DNA of 64,000 nucleotides. Source: Avena insularis. Taxonomy: Eukaryota > Streptophyta > Magnoliopsida > Poales > Poaceae. How positions within the stretch are numbered: the stretch's first letter is position 1; every line of letters begins with the position of its first letter. A model generated the notes under the pieces. The model searched no databases. It saw only the letters and a program-made list of their open reading frames with translations, and had not been told where the DNA came from. A program made the translations under genes and the position numbers. Shown here one piece after another: positions 44,001 to 55,871 of this stretch. The stretch lies in the NCBI GenBank assembly GCA_023614405.1, contig CM042685.1, positions 184,980,257 to 185,044,256 on the forward strand. Reading direction: 5' to 3'.

Positions 44001-45201
44001 GAGTTGCTAGCACACAGAGACATGCACAGGCTCTCACACCCTCTTACACACACACATGAGGTTACAGAGAGGATCCGGCGGACGGGTCGCAGCAAGCACG
44101 CAAGCGGCAGTGCTGGGCAGCGAGGGCAGCCTGAGAAGCGGCAGCCAGGCTCACAAGGCGGTAGGCAGGACAAGGACCTGCGCTCTTCTTGGGTCGGCCT
44201 GGCGGCGGAACACAGGCGGCAGGCGAGACCGACGGGTGCTACAGGCCATGTGGGCCGAGGAACCACGGCGACCTGCAGCGGCGGCAGGAGCGGGGGTTGC
44301 AGGGAGGAGCGGGGCTCGCAGGCGGTGCCGGCGAGGAGGCCGATGGCGGCGTCCTGTGGCGCAGCTCGACGGAGAGACGGGCTCGGGCGAAGGAGGAGGA
44401 CTAGGGGCGGCGAGGCTCGGCGGGGACGACGGGGCCAAGACGAGGAGGTGGCGGCCGATGACGGCTCCGGCCCTGGCGGCGGGGTCGAGCACGGCTCGGG
44501 CGGACGCGCGATGGGGCCGGCGGCGGTGCTTGGCGCGCAGAGGCGGGGCGACGCGGGAGATCCGGCCGGAGGTCGGGGCGTAGAGATCTCTGGCGAGGCG
44601 GAGGCGGGGCGAGGGAGCGGGCGGCGCGCGGAGCTCCGAGGCGAGGCGGAGGCGAGGCGCGAGGCGGCTGCAGGCGAGAGGAGGCGGCCACAGGGGCAGG
44701 TCGGTGGTGGGGCCAAAGGCGCGGTGTGCGTTGTGTGGGCGTGTGTCTGTGTGTGAGTGTGGGGCAGAGGAGAGAGGGAGTGAGGCTGCGGGGTGGGACC
44801 GGATGCAGGAGGTGGGGCCGGGGTGTAAGGGAGAGGGGAAAGAGGAGGATCGGTGAGGTGGCGGTGGGTGTGATGAGGTGGAGGGACGGTGAGGTGGCAA
44901 GCTGGGGTTGGTGGGTAGACTAGGTTTGGGTAGGAATAGATTGGGGTTTGGGTTTTATTAGTTTGTAAAATGTTTATGGTGTTGTCTTGTTTTAAATCTT
45001 TTTAGCAAAATAATTTTTAGGCAATTAATTTAACAGATAATTATAAGACTTGTTTTGAAATAAGAGAAGAGGTATTGTATCAGACAAAATAGTTTTTAGC
45101 TACACTATTCTGAGAGCCAAAGATGCATGATGATGACGATGCTCAAATGCAATGCACAAAAACAACGCGATTTTCTAGTAGTGGTTTTGCGGGATGCCAC
45201 A
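41088..45201 (-). repeat. 3' LTR of the LARD-like element (4114 bp)
   Basis: Nearly the same sequence as 45980-50117 with many short indels. The right half (43396-44930) is very GC-rich. Overlapping open frames there, up to 345 codons at 43679-44716 on the minus strand, are low-complexity Pro/Ser/Arg/Ala and probably non-coding. Confidence 0.85.
41725..41950. repeat. Imperfect tandem repeats of 76-90 bp in the LARD LTR
   Basis: Three units, each with a CAGTTTT or TACTTTT start, an ATTCCGTTG or ATTCGTTATAG middle and an ACTAGTCA end. The matching copies in the other LTR lie near 46608-46832. A weaker fourth unit may follow. Confidence 0.7.
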
Positions 45202-45979
45202 ATTCGACACCACTAACAATGGATCTCGCCCTCGAGATCCGCCTCATGGTACCGGGAAGAAGGGCGGCGACGTGAATCTTCTCGCATCGTGTAGATCCTC
45301 GCGACACCACTAACAAGAGGTCGTTGTCCGTGACCGTCGAGAGAACACTCCGGGAACAAAAGGTTGAAGGTAGAGGTATCAACAAATAAAGCCACCTCTA
45401 GCTTCGATAGAAAGAGAGAAAAGATGCTGCCTATCCCACTTCAATGTACAAGAGCGAATAGAAAGGGTAGTCGGCATGGGGGCCAATCCATCACGCACCC
45501 AAACTATTACTCTGCACAATCAGTAGAAAAGCGTGCAACCATTCTCGGAATCAGACTGAAGATCTTGACAGTCGAGGTTCGAAACAGAGGAGTGATGCAG
45601 ACTCGCGCCGGATCTGGCGTAGATGATGTCGTCGCGTCGGAAAACACGGAAGGCACGGAAGGAACAAAGAGAAGGCCAGACGAAGGATTCCTCGGATAGC
45701 ACGAAGACCGGATGTAGCAACACCGTTACCAAAAGAGGAAGCGAAACCACGAAGGTATGCGGAACCCAACCACGAGAAATCCTGGACTCGAAGAGATAAG
45801 AACGGATTCAAAACACTCGGAGGTGAGAGGAGAGCAGCGGAGGGTAAGGAGTAAAATTAGACCTAATCAGAACTATCCAACGGTTTTGCAAAATAGTTTG
45901 ACACTCTACTTGGCCGTCATTAGGTTATCCTCAGGCTGGACTTGTGGGTATCGCATAGCTGCTGAGCTCGATACCACTC
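45202..45979 (-). other. Interior of the LARD-like element
   Basis: 778 bp between the LTRs. The primer site TGGTATCGAGCTC (minus strand, 45965-45977) is next to the right LTR. CGACACCACTAACAA occurs twice (near 45204 and 45301). Longest frames are about 110 codons on each strand with no recognised domain. No obvious polypurine tract adjoins the left LTR. Confidence 0.7.
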
Positions 45980-48900
45980 TGTAACACCCTCAGAGTCGGA
46001 CCTAATCAAGTTTTAGAGAAACACGCCAAACCCGCATAGAAACAATTCAAAGGTGCACACCAGGCACTTTCGAGCGGGTGGAAAAGCGAAGTAATAACAT
46101 TACACAACAGTCCTCGATGGGACCCACGAAGCAGATATATATATAGCGACTCAATGAGTCAAGAATTCAGATATACGATACAAAGATCCAAATCACCTTG
46201 AAAAGCGATAGGCGTCCAGCTACGGACAAGATGCAAATGGGGCTAAGAGCCCGAAGAATAACCAATGGCGTCCATAACCCTGTCCAAGCCAAGCGGAAGG
46301 GTAACCACGCTAACGACGTCGATCTCAAAACCTGCTTAAACAAAGGGTGCCGACAAAGGGCAAAGGAAAAAGAGGCGTCGATCGAGGCGATGCAGCGAGG
46401 CTAGAATTGGCGGCGGCCTACATAGGTATGGTGGACTGAGCGGCAGCGCAACATGTACTAAACAACCTATAGAGACTCGATATAAGCTATCGGCTATCGA
46501 GAGAGGATAAGAAAGGTCTATTCGGATCAACCTGAATCTAACACCAAACAAACCCATCCTGGTATTCCCCTCGATACCAACCGAGAAGGTCAACCGAGGC
46601 ACTCACACCGTTGGCAGTTTTATTCATTCGTTATAGTTGCGGCAATTACTAGTCAAATATAGATAGTCATCCTGATAAAATAAGCAGTGGACAGTTTTAA
46701 TTAACCATTCCGTTGTAGTTGCGTCACTTACTAGTCAAATACAATTAGCATGAGATATCCCAAAACCCAGCAGTTGTTGGTACTTTTATTTAGCCATTCC
46801 GTTGCAGTGAAGCTGATTACTAGTCATATCAGATACAAGTCAATTATAACAGTAAACTTTAGTTATAGTTGTCTATGATCAAGCACTGTGCTCCAAGTCG
46901 TCCATAACCGCGGACACGGCTTTTCGAAAAGATTTAACCCTGCAGGGGTGCACCAAAGTATCCACACGCGATTAGCATGAGATATCCACGCACTTGACCC
47001 TTTTGCGGATCAATTAACATACACCCATCGGTAGTCGGCGGGGCCTAAGTCATGACGTTTCCCAGACCCAAAGCAAGCACGAGGGGGCCACCCCACTAAG
47101 TACACCCGCAACAAAGTCGGACGGGCTCCGAGACGGACTCAGGGTTTATGGAGCCGGCTGTAAACGACTGGGAACCCGAAACTCTCGGGCTTGTCAATAC
47201 CGCGAAAACAGGTCACGATCCTAAACAGTACAGTGTGCTATCCATCGCACAATTTAAATAAAGCAGTAAAACATGGCATAAGTACAGAATAGTAATAAAA
47301 CCTCAAACTAGTTGTGGCCCCCAGTACAATACTTGGAATCAGGTACTAAATCGATGGGGTGCCCACACATCCCACATGTGGTTAGCGCGCTCGATCTCGG
47401 AACAGGTGTCAAGAACTCGGGGTCCTACGGGACACCAGTGAGCGGTCGGAAACCAAATATTGTCTATCACCCACCGGTGCCTCTGCATTACCTACTTCCA
47501 TTTTAGTTATTAAACAATAATTAAAGTTATAACCATCTCCAACATAAAGCTTATGGCAGCCTTCCAACAACTGTGGTACTTGACGACACGCAACAGCACT
47601 TGAGCAAGCGACTACGACGCGCAAGTCCAACTATCTACCAAACAACAGGTAATAGGATTTGTCCAAGGCAATATAAGGCTGCAAGGGATATCACGAATGA
47701 AAACTAGAGCATCGCCACCACATACGACAATAGATCAGGAGGAATAAATACTATAAAAGTAAGATAGGTAGAAAGGGGAGATGCTGCTGAAAACAACGTC
47801 GAAGGTTCATCCGAAGATCGGGTGACTCACATCAACTCATCGATCTTATCCGCGAAGAAGCAAAACACTAGAAGAAACACCGGATACACTATTTATTACT
47901 ACGGCATAAGATCGAGCATGGTGCATGTATGATGCATGGCATGGCAACGATGCGATGCAATTAGATCATATTAAGCGGAACCGGGGTCCCGACAATTTAT
48001 TAGATGGTTCAAGTGATTTATCTACCCCGCAAATTAAATGTTGGATTAGCAAGACAAAACAGGGCTTCGGTTCACTATGCCAATTTAAATGGAGTCCAGA
48101 ATAAGACAAAGGTATTCCGCATATCGACTCCATATTTATTTATGAGGTGAATCGGCATAATGCCCCCAACCCACATGATATGCATGCGAGATGAACAATT
48201 AATATGAAACAAGATGATAATGTAACATTATAAAAATAGGGTCTCGGGTAAAGGGGTCACACATTTAGGGTTCGGCGAACTTGGTTCCGGGGGATTCAGG
48301 GTCGGGTCTCAGGGTCCGGATCTGGGGTTCGACAGGGGAAACGATGAAGTCTGGACTCGTGATGGCGAACTTGAGTAGATCGGGTTCCGGGGTCTTCGGA
48401 TATGGGAAGCAGATCTTGTCGCACGGGCGTCTATGCTTCCGGGAAGGAGAACTTGTCGTTCGGGGTCTCGATGTCCGGGGTGAAGTACTTGGCGTCCTCG
48501 AGGAAGTACTCCACGCATCTATGGATCGGTCCTCGGGGTTGAAGAACTTAGCGCGCCAGGGTTCGGTCTTCGGACTCGGGAGAAAGAGCTCGGTGTTCGC
48601 GTCGAAGGTCTTGTCGAAGGATCCTCGATTCATGCGGCTCCTTGAGGCGAACTTGTCGATGTGTCGGATCGGAGATCTTGTCGGGGTCTTGGAATGGTAC
48701 TCCGATGGTGCTTCGGGTTCCGGGTAGAAGAACTTGGCATCTTTGGGTTCGGGACGGAGACCTTGGCGTTCCGTGTAGAAGATCTTGTCGGTTCACTGTT
48801 GTTGGCGTTGTGGTTCTTTTCTGGCAACGATCCGGTAAATGGATCCTCGGAACATCTTGGAACGGCCTCGAGTTGCTAGCACACAGAGACATGCACAGGC

Positions 48901-50117
48901 TCTCACACCCTCTTACACACACACATGAGGTTACAGAGAGGATCCGGCGGACGGGTCGCAGCAAGCACGCAAGCGGCAGTCTTGCGGTCGCGAGGGCAGC
49001 GGCGACGGCGAAGCTGCGGCAGCCGAGCTCACGAGGCGGGTAGGCAGGACAAGGGACCTCGCTCTTCTTGGGGTCGGCCCCTGGCGGAACACAGGCGGCA
49101 GGGCGAGACCGGCGGGTGCTCTGGGCCATGTGGGCCGAGGAACCACGGCGACTGCGGCGGCAGGAGCAAGGTTGCGAGGAGGCGGGCTCGCAGCGGTGCA
49201 GCGAGAGGCCGATGGCGGCGTCCTGTGGCGCAGCTCGACGGAGAGACGGGCTCGAGCGGAGGAGGAGGACTAGGGGCGGCGAGGCTCGGCGGGGATGACG
49301 GGGCCGAGACGAGGAGGTGGCGGCCGATGACGGCTCCGGCCCTGGCGGCGGGGTCGAGCACGGCTCGAGCGGACGCGCGATGGGGCCGGCGGCGGGCTTA
49401 GCGCCTGGCGAGGCGGCAGCAGGAGATCCGGCGGAGGTCGGGCAGATCTCCGGCGGGCGGGCGGGCGAGGGCAGGGCAGGCGGAGCTCCGGCGGCGGAGG
49501 CGCGAGGCGAGGCGAGGCGGCGGAGGAGGCAGCGAGGGCGGTTCTGAGGCGGAGGAGGCGACGGGGCTCGCGTGAGCCACGCGGTTTCGACGCGGGGTGG
49601 TGGGACCGGGGCAGGTCGGTGGTGGGGCCAAGGCGCGCGGTGTGCGTTGTGTGGCGTGTGTGCTATGTGTGAGTGTGGGGCAGAGGAGAGAGGGAGTGAG
49701 GCTGCGGGGTGGGACCGGATGCAGGAGGTGGGGCCGGGGTGTAAGGGAGAGGGGAAAGAGGAGGATCGGTGAGGTGGCGGTGGGTGTGATGAGGTGGAGG
49801 GACGGTGAGGTGGCAAGCTGGGGTTGGTGGGTAGACTAGGTTTGGGTAGGAATAGATTGGGGTTTGGGTTTTATTAGTTTGTAAAATGTTTATGGTGTTG
49901 TCTTGTTTTAAATCTTTTTAGCAAAATAATTTTTAGGCAATTAATTTAACAGATAATTATAAGACTTGTTTTGAAATAAGAGAAGAGGTATTGTATCAGA
50001 CAAAATAGTTTTTAGCTACACTGTTCTGAGAGCCAAAGATGCATGATGATGACGATGCTCAAATGCAATGCACAAAAACAACGCGATTTTCTAGTAGTGG
50101 TTTTGCGGGATGCCACA
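45980..50117 (-). repeat. 5' LTR of the LARD-like element (4138 bp)
   Basis: It runs from TGTAACACC (45980) to GATGCCACA (50117) on the plus strand. It shares with the left LTR the tandem repeats and the GC-rich half. A 422-codon minus-strand frame at 48548-49816 is low-complexity and not preserved at the same length in the other copy. Confidence 0.85.
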
Positions 50118-50913
50118 GATGTGCACCGGCTAGACGCCCTGTGAAGCAGCTGCACACGCACGAGGTTCTCTGCACGGTGATAAAAAGGCTAGTGCCTTCC
50201 TCGGCAAGAAGCTCGTCCACGAGCACATGGGTCCTGAGATCCTCGCCAACATGGCCTCCACCCACCACTGCGCCGAAATTAAGTCTAACTTTGACTCGCT
50301 CCAAGGTGCATTCTCAAAATTATATAATTTAGTCTCACAGTGAGCAGTGTCGATGGCATGCATACTGTTGGGCCGCGAGCCGATAAACAAAACTTTTATA
50401 TAACGCGGTGCTCTCAAGATCCATCTCAGGTAATAGGACACGAGATCTACCACTAGACGCGCAGGTGCAGGTTATCGATGAAGCGCGTCAGTTGATGCAG
50501 TGCCGATCGATCTCACGAATAGATCATTGATCTTGTGAAACTCCTCGAGAAAATACTCTTCCCTGGCAACAACTCGCTCCTTTTTCGACTTCCAGACGCC
50601 GACGTGACCTCGGATGACAAGATCATCCCTCTCCAAACTTCGGATGCGGTCACGTATCAATGGTAACTGCGCCGCTTCACTCGCAGACGGAGGGGCAGCA
50701 TCCCCGACAGGTGATGGAGTCACTGAGTCAACATTCAAAGGGCCCTAAGAGGCGCACAAGTGACAGTATATAAGGACAATGCAAACAGGAAACCGGGGAA
50801 TAACAAGCATATATTCACATCAAAAGAACCACTACATGGTGATCACAAGAGTCATCTAGTACAAAATATTACAAGTACTACAACAAAAAGCAAATGCAAA
50901 GCTACAAGGATAA
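50118..50913. other. Unassigned DNA between the LARD-like element and the Transposase_28-type pseudogene
   Basis: 50165-50310 has a plus-strand frame reading ASAFLGKKLVHEHMGPEILA, protein-like but unknown to me. 50472-50738 has a minus-strand 88-codon frame that includes the charged stretch KSKKERVVAREEYFLEEFHK. Neither has a recognised domain. The second may belong to the 3' end of the pseudogene next to it. Confidence 0.35.
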
Positions 50914-53650
50914 CTACGCAGGGGAAGGACCCTCGGGAGGAGCCAGATCCGAAGCAGCTGCAGACTCCGAGGCTCGTGCCTTAGCCACCCGCTGCTGATC
51001 TAACATATAGGTGCCTAGCAGATCAATCAGGCGAGGGCCATAGTGCTTGTAGCGCGAAGCGAAGGAAGCAACAGCTACCTCGGTGCCATCAGCCGCCACT
51101 GGCATCTTGGAGATGATCTGGCTCAGATTCAGCTGCGCGCCGAACGCCATTGCCATTGCTAGGCCAAGGGTAGCACCCACACCCTTCTGGGTCTTCTTAT
51201 AATCCGCAGGTGTGTTCCCCGCCAGCGCCTTTGCCAGGGAGTCAATGTCATCGAGGGCTACGCCCTTAGGGAAGATCTCCTAGTAGAAGCGGCTGAGGAC
51301 CTCCTTGGCCTTGCCCAGCGTCTCAATGGTGGAGCTGCAACGGTCTTCGATCGCAGCTACCGCATCCGCGAGGGAATCCCCATGGTCCAGAACATTTCGA
51401 TCAAACGCAATGCCAATGGCATCTGCAGGACATGCGACGAAAGAATGTTCGTATCAAATAGAAGGAGCAAGCAAAAACTTCGGAGAAGTAGAAAAAATGG
51501 TGACTCGCCCGATAGCGCCTTGGCAGCAGCCATAAGCTTCTCCGTCATTGCCTTATCCCGGGAAGCAACAGCAGCCATAAGTTGCCTCTCGCGCTCACGG
51601 GCCTCCTGCTTGAAGAGCTCGAGGACTTCCATAGCGTCCTTCGCCTTGGTATCCGCCTGGCTCTTCTCCTTTCCAAGTGCATCCAGTTTGTGGAGGGCAT
51701 TGTTATTTTCATCTGCCGAAAGCAAAAAAAAAGAAGAATAAAAACACAAACTCTGACACGAGCAGTTGCAACAGTACAAGGTGTTCAACACTTACTTTAG
51801 AGCTCCTGAAAGCTTTCCTCCAAGAACAGGTATTGTTGTTCGATACGCTGTAGGTCACGCATGACTGGCTGTAGTAAGAAAATGAAGGTAAGAGGAGTAT
51901 CATACGACTCGGGGGCTCGAACAATAGCACTCTAATAACACTTACGTGGGCACCCGAAGATTCCAAAGGCACAACTTGTGTCTTCCGGGCAACAACTGCA
52001 CGAGTCCTTGGCTTTGAGGAACTCGACGCTTTGTCACTGGAGTTGGCCGGCGTCTTCGGGGAGGCCACGGTAGCCTCAGCGCTCATAGCCTTCGACTCCC
52101 CCGCCATCTCATCAAGTTCATCCTTAAGGGATTCACCTGAGGAGGACCTCCTGACACAGTAGAAACAAGCAAGTCAGTCAAAGAACAAAAAAAGCTAATA
52201 CTTAGCACATTGAAAGCACGTAGGCATAAAAAAAATACTTACGAAGGGATATCGAACAGGTTCACGAGCAACGATGTCTTTCTCTTCTTCATGGATGGCG
52301 GCTGAGGAGCTACTGCTAGAAGGGGAACAACAGGAAAAGGGGAGGTAGCACCGTCACCCAGATCATGTTGCTCCAAATGTGCAGGCCCCTGCAGGGTCAG
52401 CGGCGTCGAGGCATCCGATCTTTCGCTTCGGGCTCTCTTCAGAGACTGCCCGTCGCTACGCTTGGGGGATTCTTCTTGTGTGGGAGACTGAGCCGGGGGA
52501 ATGGTGGACTCAGACTCTGCATCTCTGCCATCTGGCACCTTCGAATATTCCTCGGGAAAAGGGGGCAGCATGCCCGCAACTATGAATTCCTACACACCCA
52601 AAAATATTCCAAATCAAATAAGGGATCAAGCAAGAGGCTCTCGATAGCTACAATACATGACGTGTGAGTAGCTCATACCCGAGGGACCTTGTTCATCGCA
52701 CTGAACGGTGCAGTCGATGACTCTGCTAGCAATGCCTCATCAGCCTTGAACTTCAGCAGAGGCCTGAGCGCCCTGTCGAGGTCTATCGACGAAAACTCCT
52801 CACTCGAAATCCTTGTGAGGTCATTGGCACCAGCATATAGAAACATCGGGTGTGCCCTCGCCTAGAGAGGCTGCACCCGACGCTTGAGAAACGTCCTGAT
52901 GATGTCCACGCTGGAGACCTCCTTGCCTGGCACCAGCTGGAGAGCTTCCACTCACTGGTACAGCTGTTCAACCACCTCGGACTCACCCGCAAGAACTTTG
53001 TTTGAACACGAGCGCTTGTGGGAAATCACTTTGTTGGCGTCGAAGGGAGCAAGACCATAGTGTTGTCCATCGAGATTGGAGTCGTGAAGATAGAACCATT
53101 TGTTCCTCCATCCTTGGACAGATTCACAAAGGTCAAAAGAGAAGTATTGGACATTGGGGCGGATGGATATCCCGCACCCGCCGATCTCGTAAACACCACC
53201 AGTGCCAGATTGCCTCTTTAGGGCGTAGAGATTCCTGAATAGGCCCAAGTGCGGCTCGATTCCGAGCCAGCACTCGCACAGTGTGATAAAGCACGCGATG
53301 TCCAAAAGGGAATTGGGCGTCAACTGGTAAAGTTGTATCCCATAGAGAAAGAGGAGCCCACGAAGAAATTTGTGGGCAGGAAGGGACAAACCTCAGATGA
53401 GGAAGCCATAGAAGACAACAATGAAACCCTCAGGAGGACGCAGGATTACCTCCAATTTCGGGAGAATGGCGTCGCCGTTCTCTTACGAGATTGGGTGTGC
53501 CTCATGTAGGCGACGCAGGTCCGCCTCCCTCATGGCCAGTCACCGCCAACTGCCATTCGTGACACGGCCGACGCTAGAAGTCTTCTTGGCGGCACCCGCA
53601 GTGCTTGTCCCGGCGGTGGCGTTGGCGGCAGATTTCTTCGATTTGCCCAT
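50914..53650 (-). pseudogene. Six-exon 'putative gypsy type transposon' (Transposase_28, PF04195-like) gene with seven nonsense codons
   Basis: My model on the minus strand: exons 53650-52679, 52589-52243, 52150-51946, 51868-51796, 51712-51509 and 51422-50914. The introns are GT-AG except intron 5, which starts GC. The sum is 2310 nt, exactly 770 codons, in one continuous frame. Exon 1 carries the PF04195-like domain (FLRGLLFLYGIQLYQLTPNS, CECWLGIEPHLGLF, ISIRPNVQYFSFDL, WRNKWFYLHD). Exons 2-3 are charged and Ser-rich. Exon 5 is a predicted coiled coil (ALGKEKSQADTKAKDAMEVL). Exon 6 ends DLAPPEGPSPA. In-frame stops: five in exon 1, one in exon 4, one in exon 6. No frameshift was found. Such proteins occur as accessory genes of grass Gypsy elements; their function is unknown. 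It lies antisense 123 bp before a Gypsy LTR. Confidence 0.8.
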
Positions 53651-53738
53651 CTGGCTAGCATAGCGCGTGATGAAATGGTTTGATCTTGATTTTGATGGTG
53701 CATGTCACCTCAAAAATTATTCTTCTATCACTTACCTA

Positions 53739-53750
53739 CTCGAGGACGAG
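53739..53750 (+). other. Hairpin upstream of the Gypsy C polypurine tract
   Basis: CTCG, loop AGGA, CGAG. It is the same as 63609-63620 in element D and comparable with 17254-17273 in element B. Confidence 0.5.
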
Positions 53751-53772
53751 CAGGAGTTAAGCTTGGGATGCT

Positions 53773-55312
53773 TGATACGTCGGAAATGTATCTATAATTT
53801 TTGATGTTCCATACTTGTTTAGTATCTACTTTGCTTTGATTTGTCTACACTTTGAGGTGTTTTTATATGTTTTCTGGTACTAACCTATTAACAATATGCC
53901 ACAGTACCAGTTGCATGTTTTCTTCTGTTTTTGGTTCCAGAAAGGCAGAAAATCAATATTCTCGGAATTGGACGGGGCAAATGCCAAAGTCAATATTTTA
54001 TAGTGGGGAACACGGAACCAGAAGACGAGACGGAGGAGGGACTCGAGGGGTCCACACCCCTGGCCACGCGGCCAGGCCTGGCCCGCCCTTAGGGGGTGCA
54101 GCCACCTCGGGCACCCCCTCGGCCTCCCTCTTCACCTATAAGAAGCCCCCGATGCCTAAACCCTAAGGACCTGATCAATATTCCACGAAACCTTCTGTAG
54201 CCTCCGCCACCATCGTCCCTTGATCGGGGAGATCTGAAGCTCTTCCTGGCACCCTACCGAAGGGGAGATCATCCTGAAGGCCTTCTTCTTCATCATGCCA
54301 GCCTCCGTTATGAAGCATGAGTAGTTCCACCTTGGACTACGGGTCCATGTAGTAGCTAGATGGTTGTATCTCCTCCTTTGTGCTTTCTTGTCTAGATCTT
54401 GTGAGCTCCGTTCATGATCAAGATATCATCTATTTGTAATCATGCATGTTGTGTTTGCGAAGATCCGATGGATATTGATATTACTATGTTAGATTGATTA
54501 ATGATTTTGTCTTATTGATTCTATCATGTCTGTGTTGTTTGTGAACTTGCATGATCTCCGTTGTTAGTAGCTATCTTGGCCAAGTAGTTGCTAGTGACTC
54601 CAAGAGGGGGTATTTATGCTCGATAGTGGGTTCATGTCTCTATTTAATCTAAGGGAAGTGACAGAAATCTCTAAGGTTGTAGATGTGTTGTTGCCACTAG
54701 GGAGAAAACAACGGTCTCTTGTTCATGGAACAAGTGGATTGTTTACCTTACACACTTTGCTTAAAGCAGTTGTCTGTTACTTGCAACTTAATACTAGAGG
54801 GGGTTTGGATGATAACCCAAAGGTGGACTTCTAGTCATAGATGCAGTTGGATGGTAGTCTATGTATCTTGTTGTATTGCCCAATCGAATCTCATAGGATC
54901 TTGATGTCTAGTATTGCATTGTTATGCCTTGCTCAGTCCTGTCAATTGCCCTGCTGTAATTTGTTTACCCAGCATGCCATGTTTGTTTATCTAAGGAGAA
55001 CACATCTAGTGAACTATGGACCCTGGTCCAATCTTTACCATTGATACATCTTCCACTGTTACTGTTTACTTGTTGCAAACCACCATTACCTTCCACACCA
55101 TACAGTTAATCCTTTGTTACAGCAAACCAGTGAGATTGACAACCTCGCCGTTCGTTGCGGCAAAGTCTTGAGTTTGTGTTGTGCGGGTCTCCAAGTTGCT
55201 AGAAACACCTTTGAGTCGTTTCCTTCCTCATACTAGTTCGATAACCTCGGTTTCTTACTGAGGGAAAACTTGTTGCTATGCTCGTCATACCTTGCTCTTG
55301 GGGTCTCCCAAC
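53773..55312 (+). repeat. LTR of Gypsy C (family C/D), 3'-truncated
   Basis: It starts TGATACGTCGGAAATG and follows the element D LTR to CTTGGGGTCTCCCAAC, then changes abruptly to unrelated DNA. A TATA-like CACCTATAAGAAG lies near 54133. Confidence 0.85.
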
Positions 55313-55391
55313 GAGGTGTTGAACATGCCATCATCCCTAAAGGTCCGCGTGAAGATATGGAGGATTTCACCTTACCTCGTCGGGCTCTCAT

Positions 55392-55871
55392 GTGGATCTC
55401 CCTCAGATGATGCCGTCTGAGCACCGAACCAAGCTTGCTCATGATCCTCTTTCTGCTGGTTCGTGCTTCCGTCGGGACCTTCCCCGTGCTCTTCCTCGCA
55501 AGAAAGGACTTGCCCGTTTCTTCAACAATCTTTGGGATATGTGTCGCTCTTCGTATGCTGTTACCCATCGCAGCTTGGAGCTCTGTCAGGAGAATAGGAG
55601 GCAGCACAATGCTTTCTTGACAGAACATGGTCGCCCAGTGCAAGACTTGAGCAATGCTTTGGCTCCTGTTCCTTATTTCAACTTCGAGAAGCCACCGTTG
55701 GATGAGGACATGTTTCGGGGTTTTGATCCATCAATGTTCACCGGGTTTGCCACTTCTAGTTCCTCTCAACGTCGCGCTACACCTACATTGAATGATGATG
55801 AGGATGAGGACGAGGACGAAGAGGAGGGTGACGAAGATGAAGAAGAGGAGGAAGAAGCCGATGATAATTAA
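55392..55871 (+). pseudogene. Terminal reading frame with acidic C-terminus (5'-truncated)
   Basis: An open frame of 159 codons starting MDLPQMMPSEHRTK. Upstream, protein-like sequence (EDMEDFTLPRRALM, from about 55350) is in another frame, so a frameshift near 55390 and the truncation at 55314 have removed the true start. The middle is helical and basic (RKKGLARFFNNLWDMCRSS). The last 35 residues are nearly all Asp and Glu. I recognise no domain. Its place just before the 3' LTR suggests either the end of a gag-only polyprotein or an extra 3' gene. Confidence 0.45.

Larger units (their letters stand above)
41088..50117 (-). mobile_element. LARD-like LTR element: two 4.1-kb LTRs around a 778-bp interior
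   Basis: Two long direct repeats (41088-45201 and 45980-50117) with LTR-type ends on the minus strand (TGTGGCATCCC and GGGTGTTACA). A minus-strand primer site TGGTATCGAGCTC lies three bases inside the right LTR, so transcription runs right to left. The 778-bp interior has no gag or pol. Very long LTRs with a non-coding interior match the LARD concept (Sukkula of Triticeae is an example), but I cannot assign the family. The left outer end reads GATAACACC instead of TGTAACACC and no target duplication is visible, so that end is damaged. Confidence 0.82.
53668..55312 (+). mobile_element. Gypsy element C: 3' internal end and LTR
   Basis: From about 53668 the sequence matches the end of element D (GTGCATGTCACCTCAAAAAT, ACCTACTCGAGGACGAGC), followed by a polypurine tract (AAGCTTGGGATGC) and a family C/D LTR at 53773. 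The upstream DNA is the antisense Transposase_28-type pseudogene, which may be part of the same element. Its 5' portion is not in the window. The LTR is cut at 55312, about 22 bp before its expected end. Confidence 0.78.

Noticed and set aside
43679..44716. 345-codon minus-strand open frame (and the 422-codon one at 48548-49816)
   Set aside because: Low-complexity Pro/Ser/Arg/Ala composition in a GC-rich LTR, open in several frames on both strands at once. The lengths and C-termini differ between the two LTR copies, so no frame is preserved.
41083..50122. Target-site duplication of the LARD-like element
   Set aside because: Left flank CAGCG and right flank GATGT do not match, and the left terminus is altered (GATAACACC). 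I do not claim a duplication.
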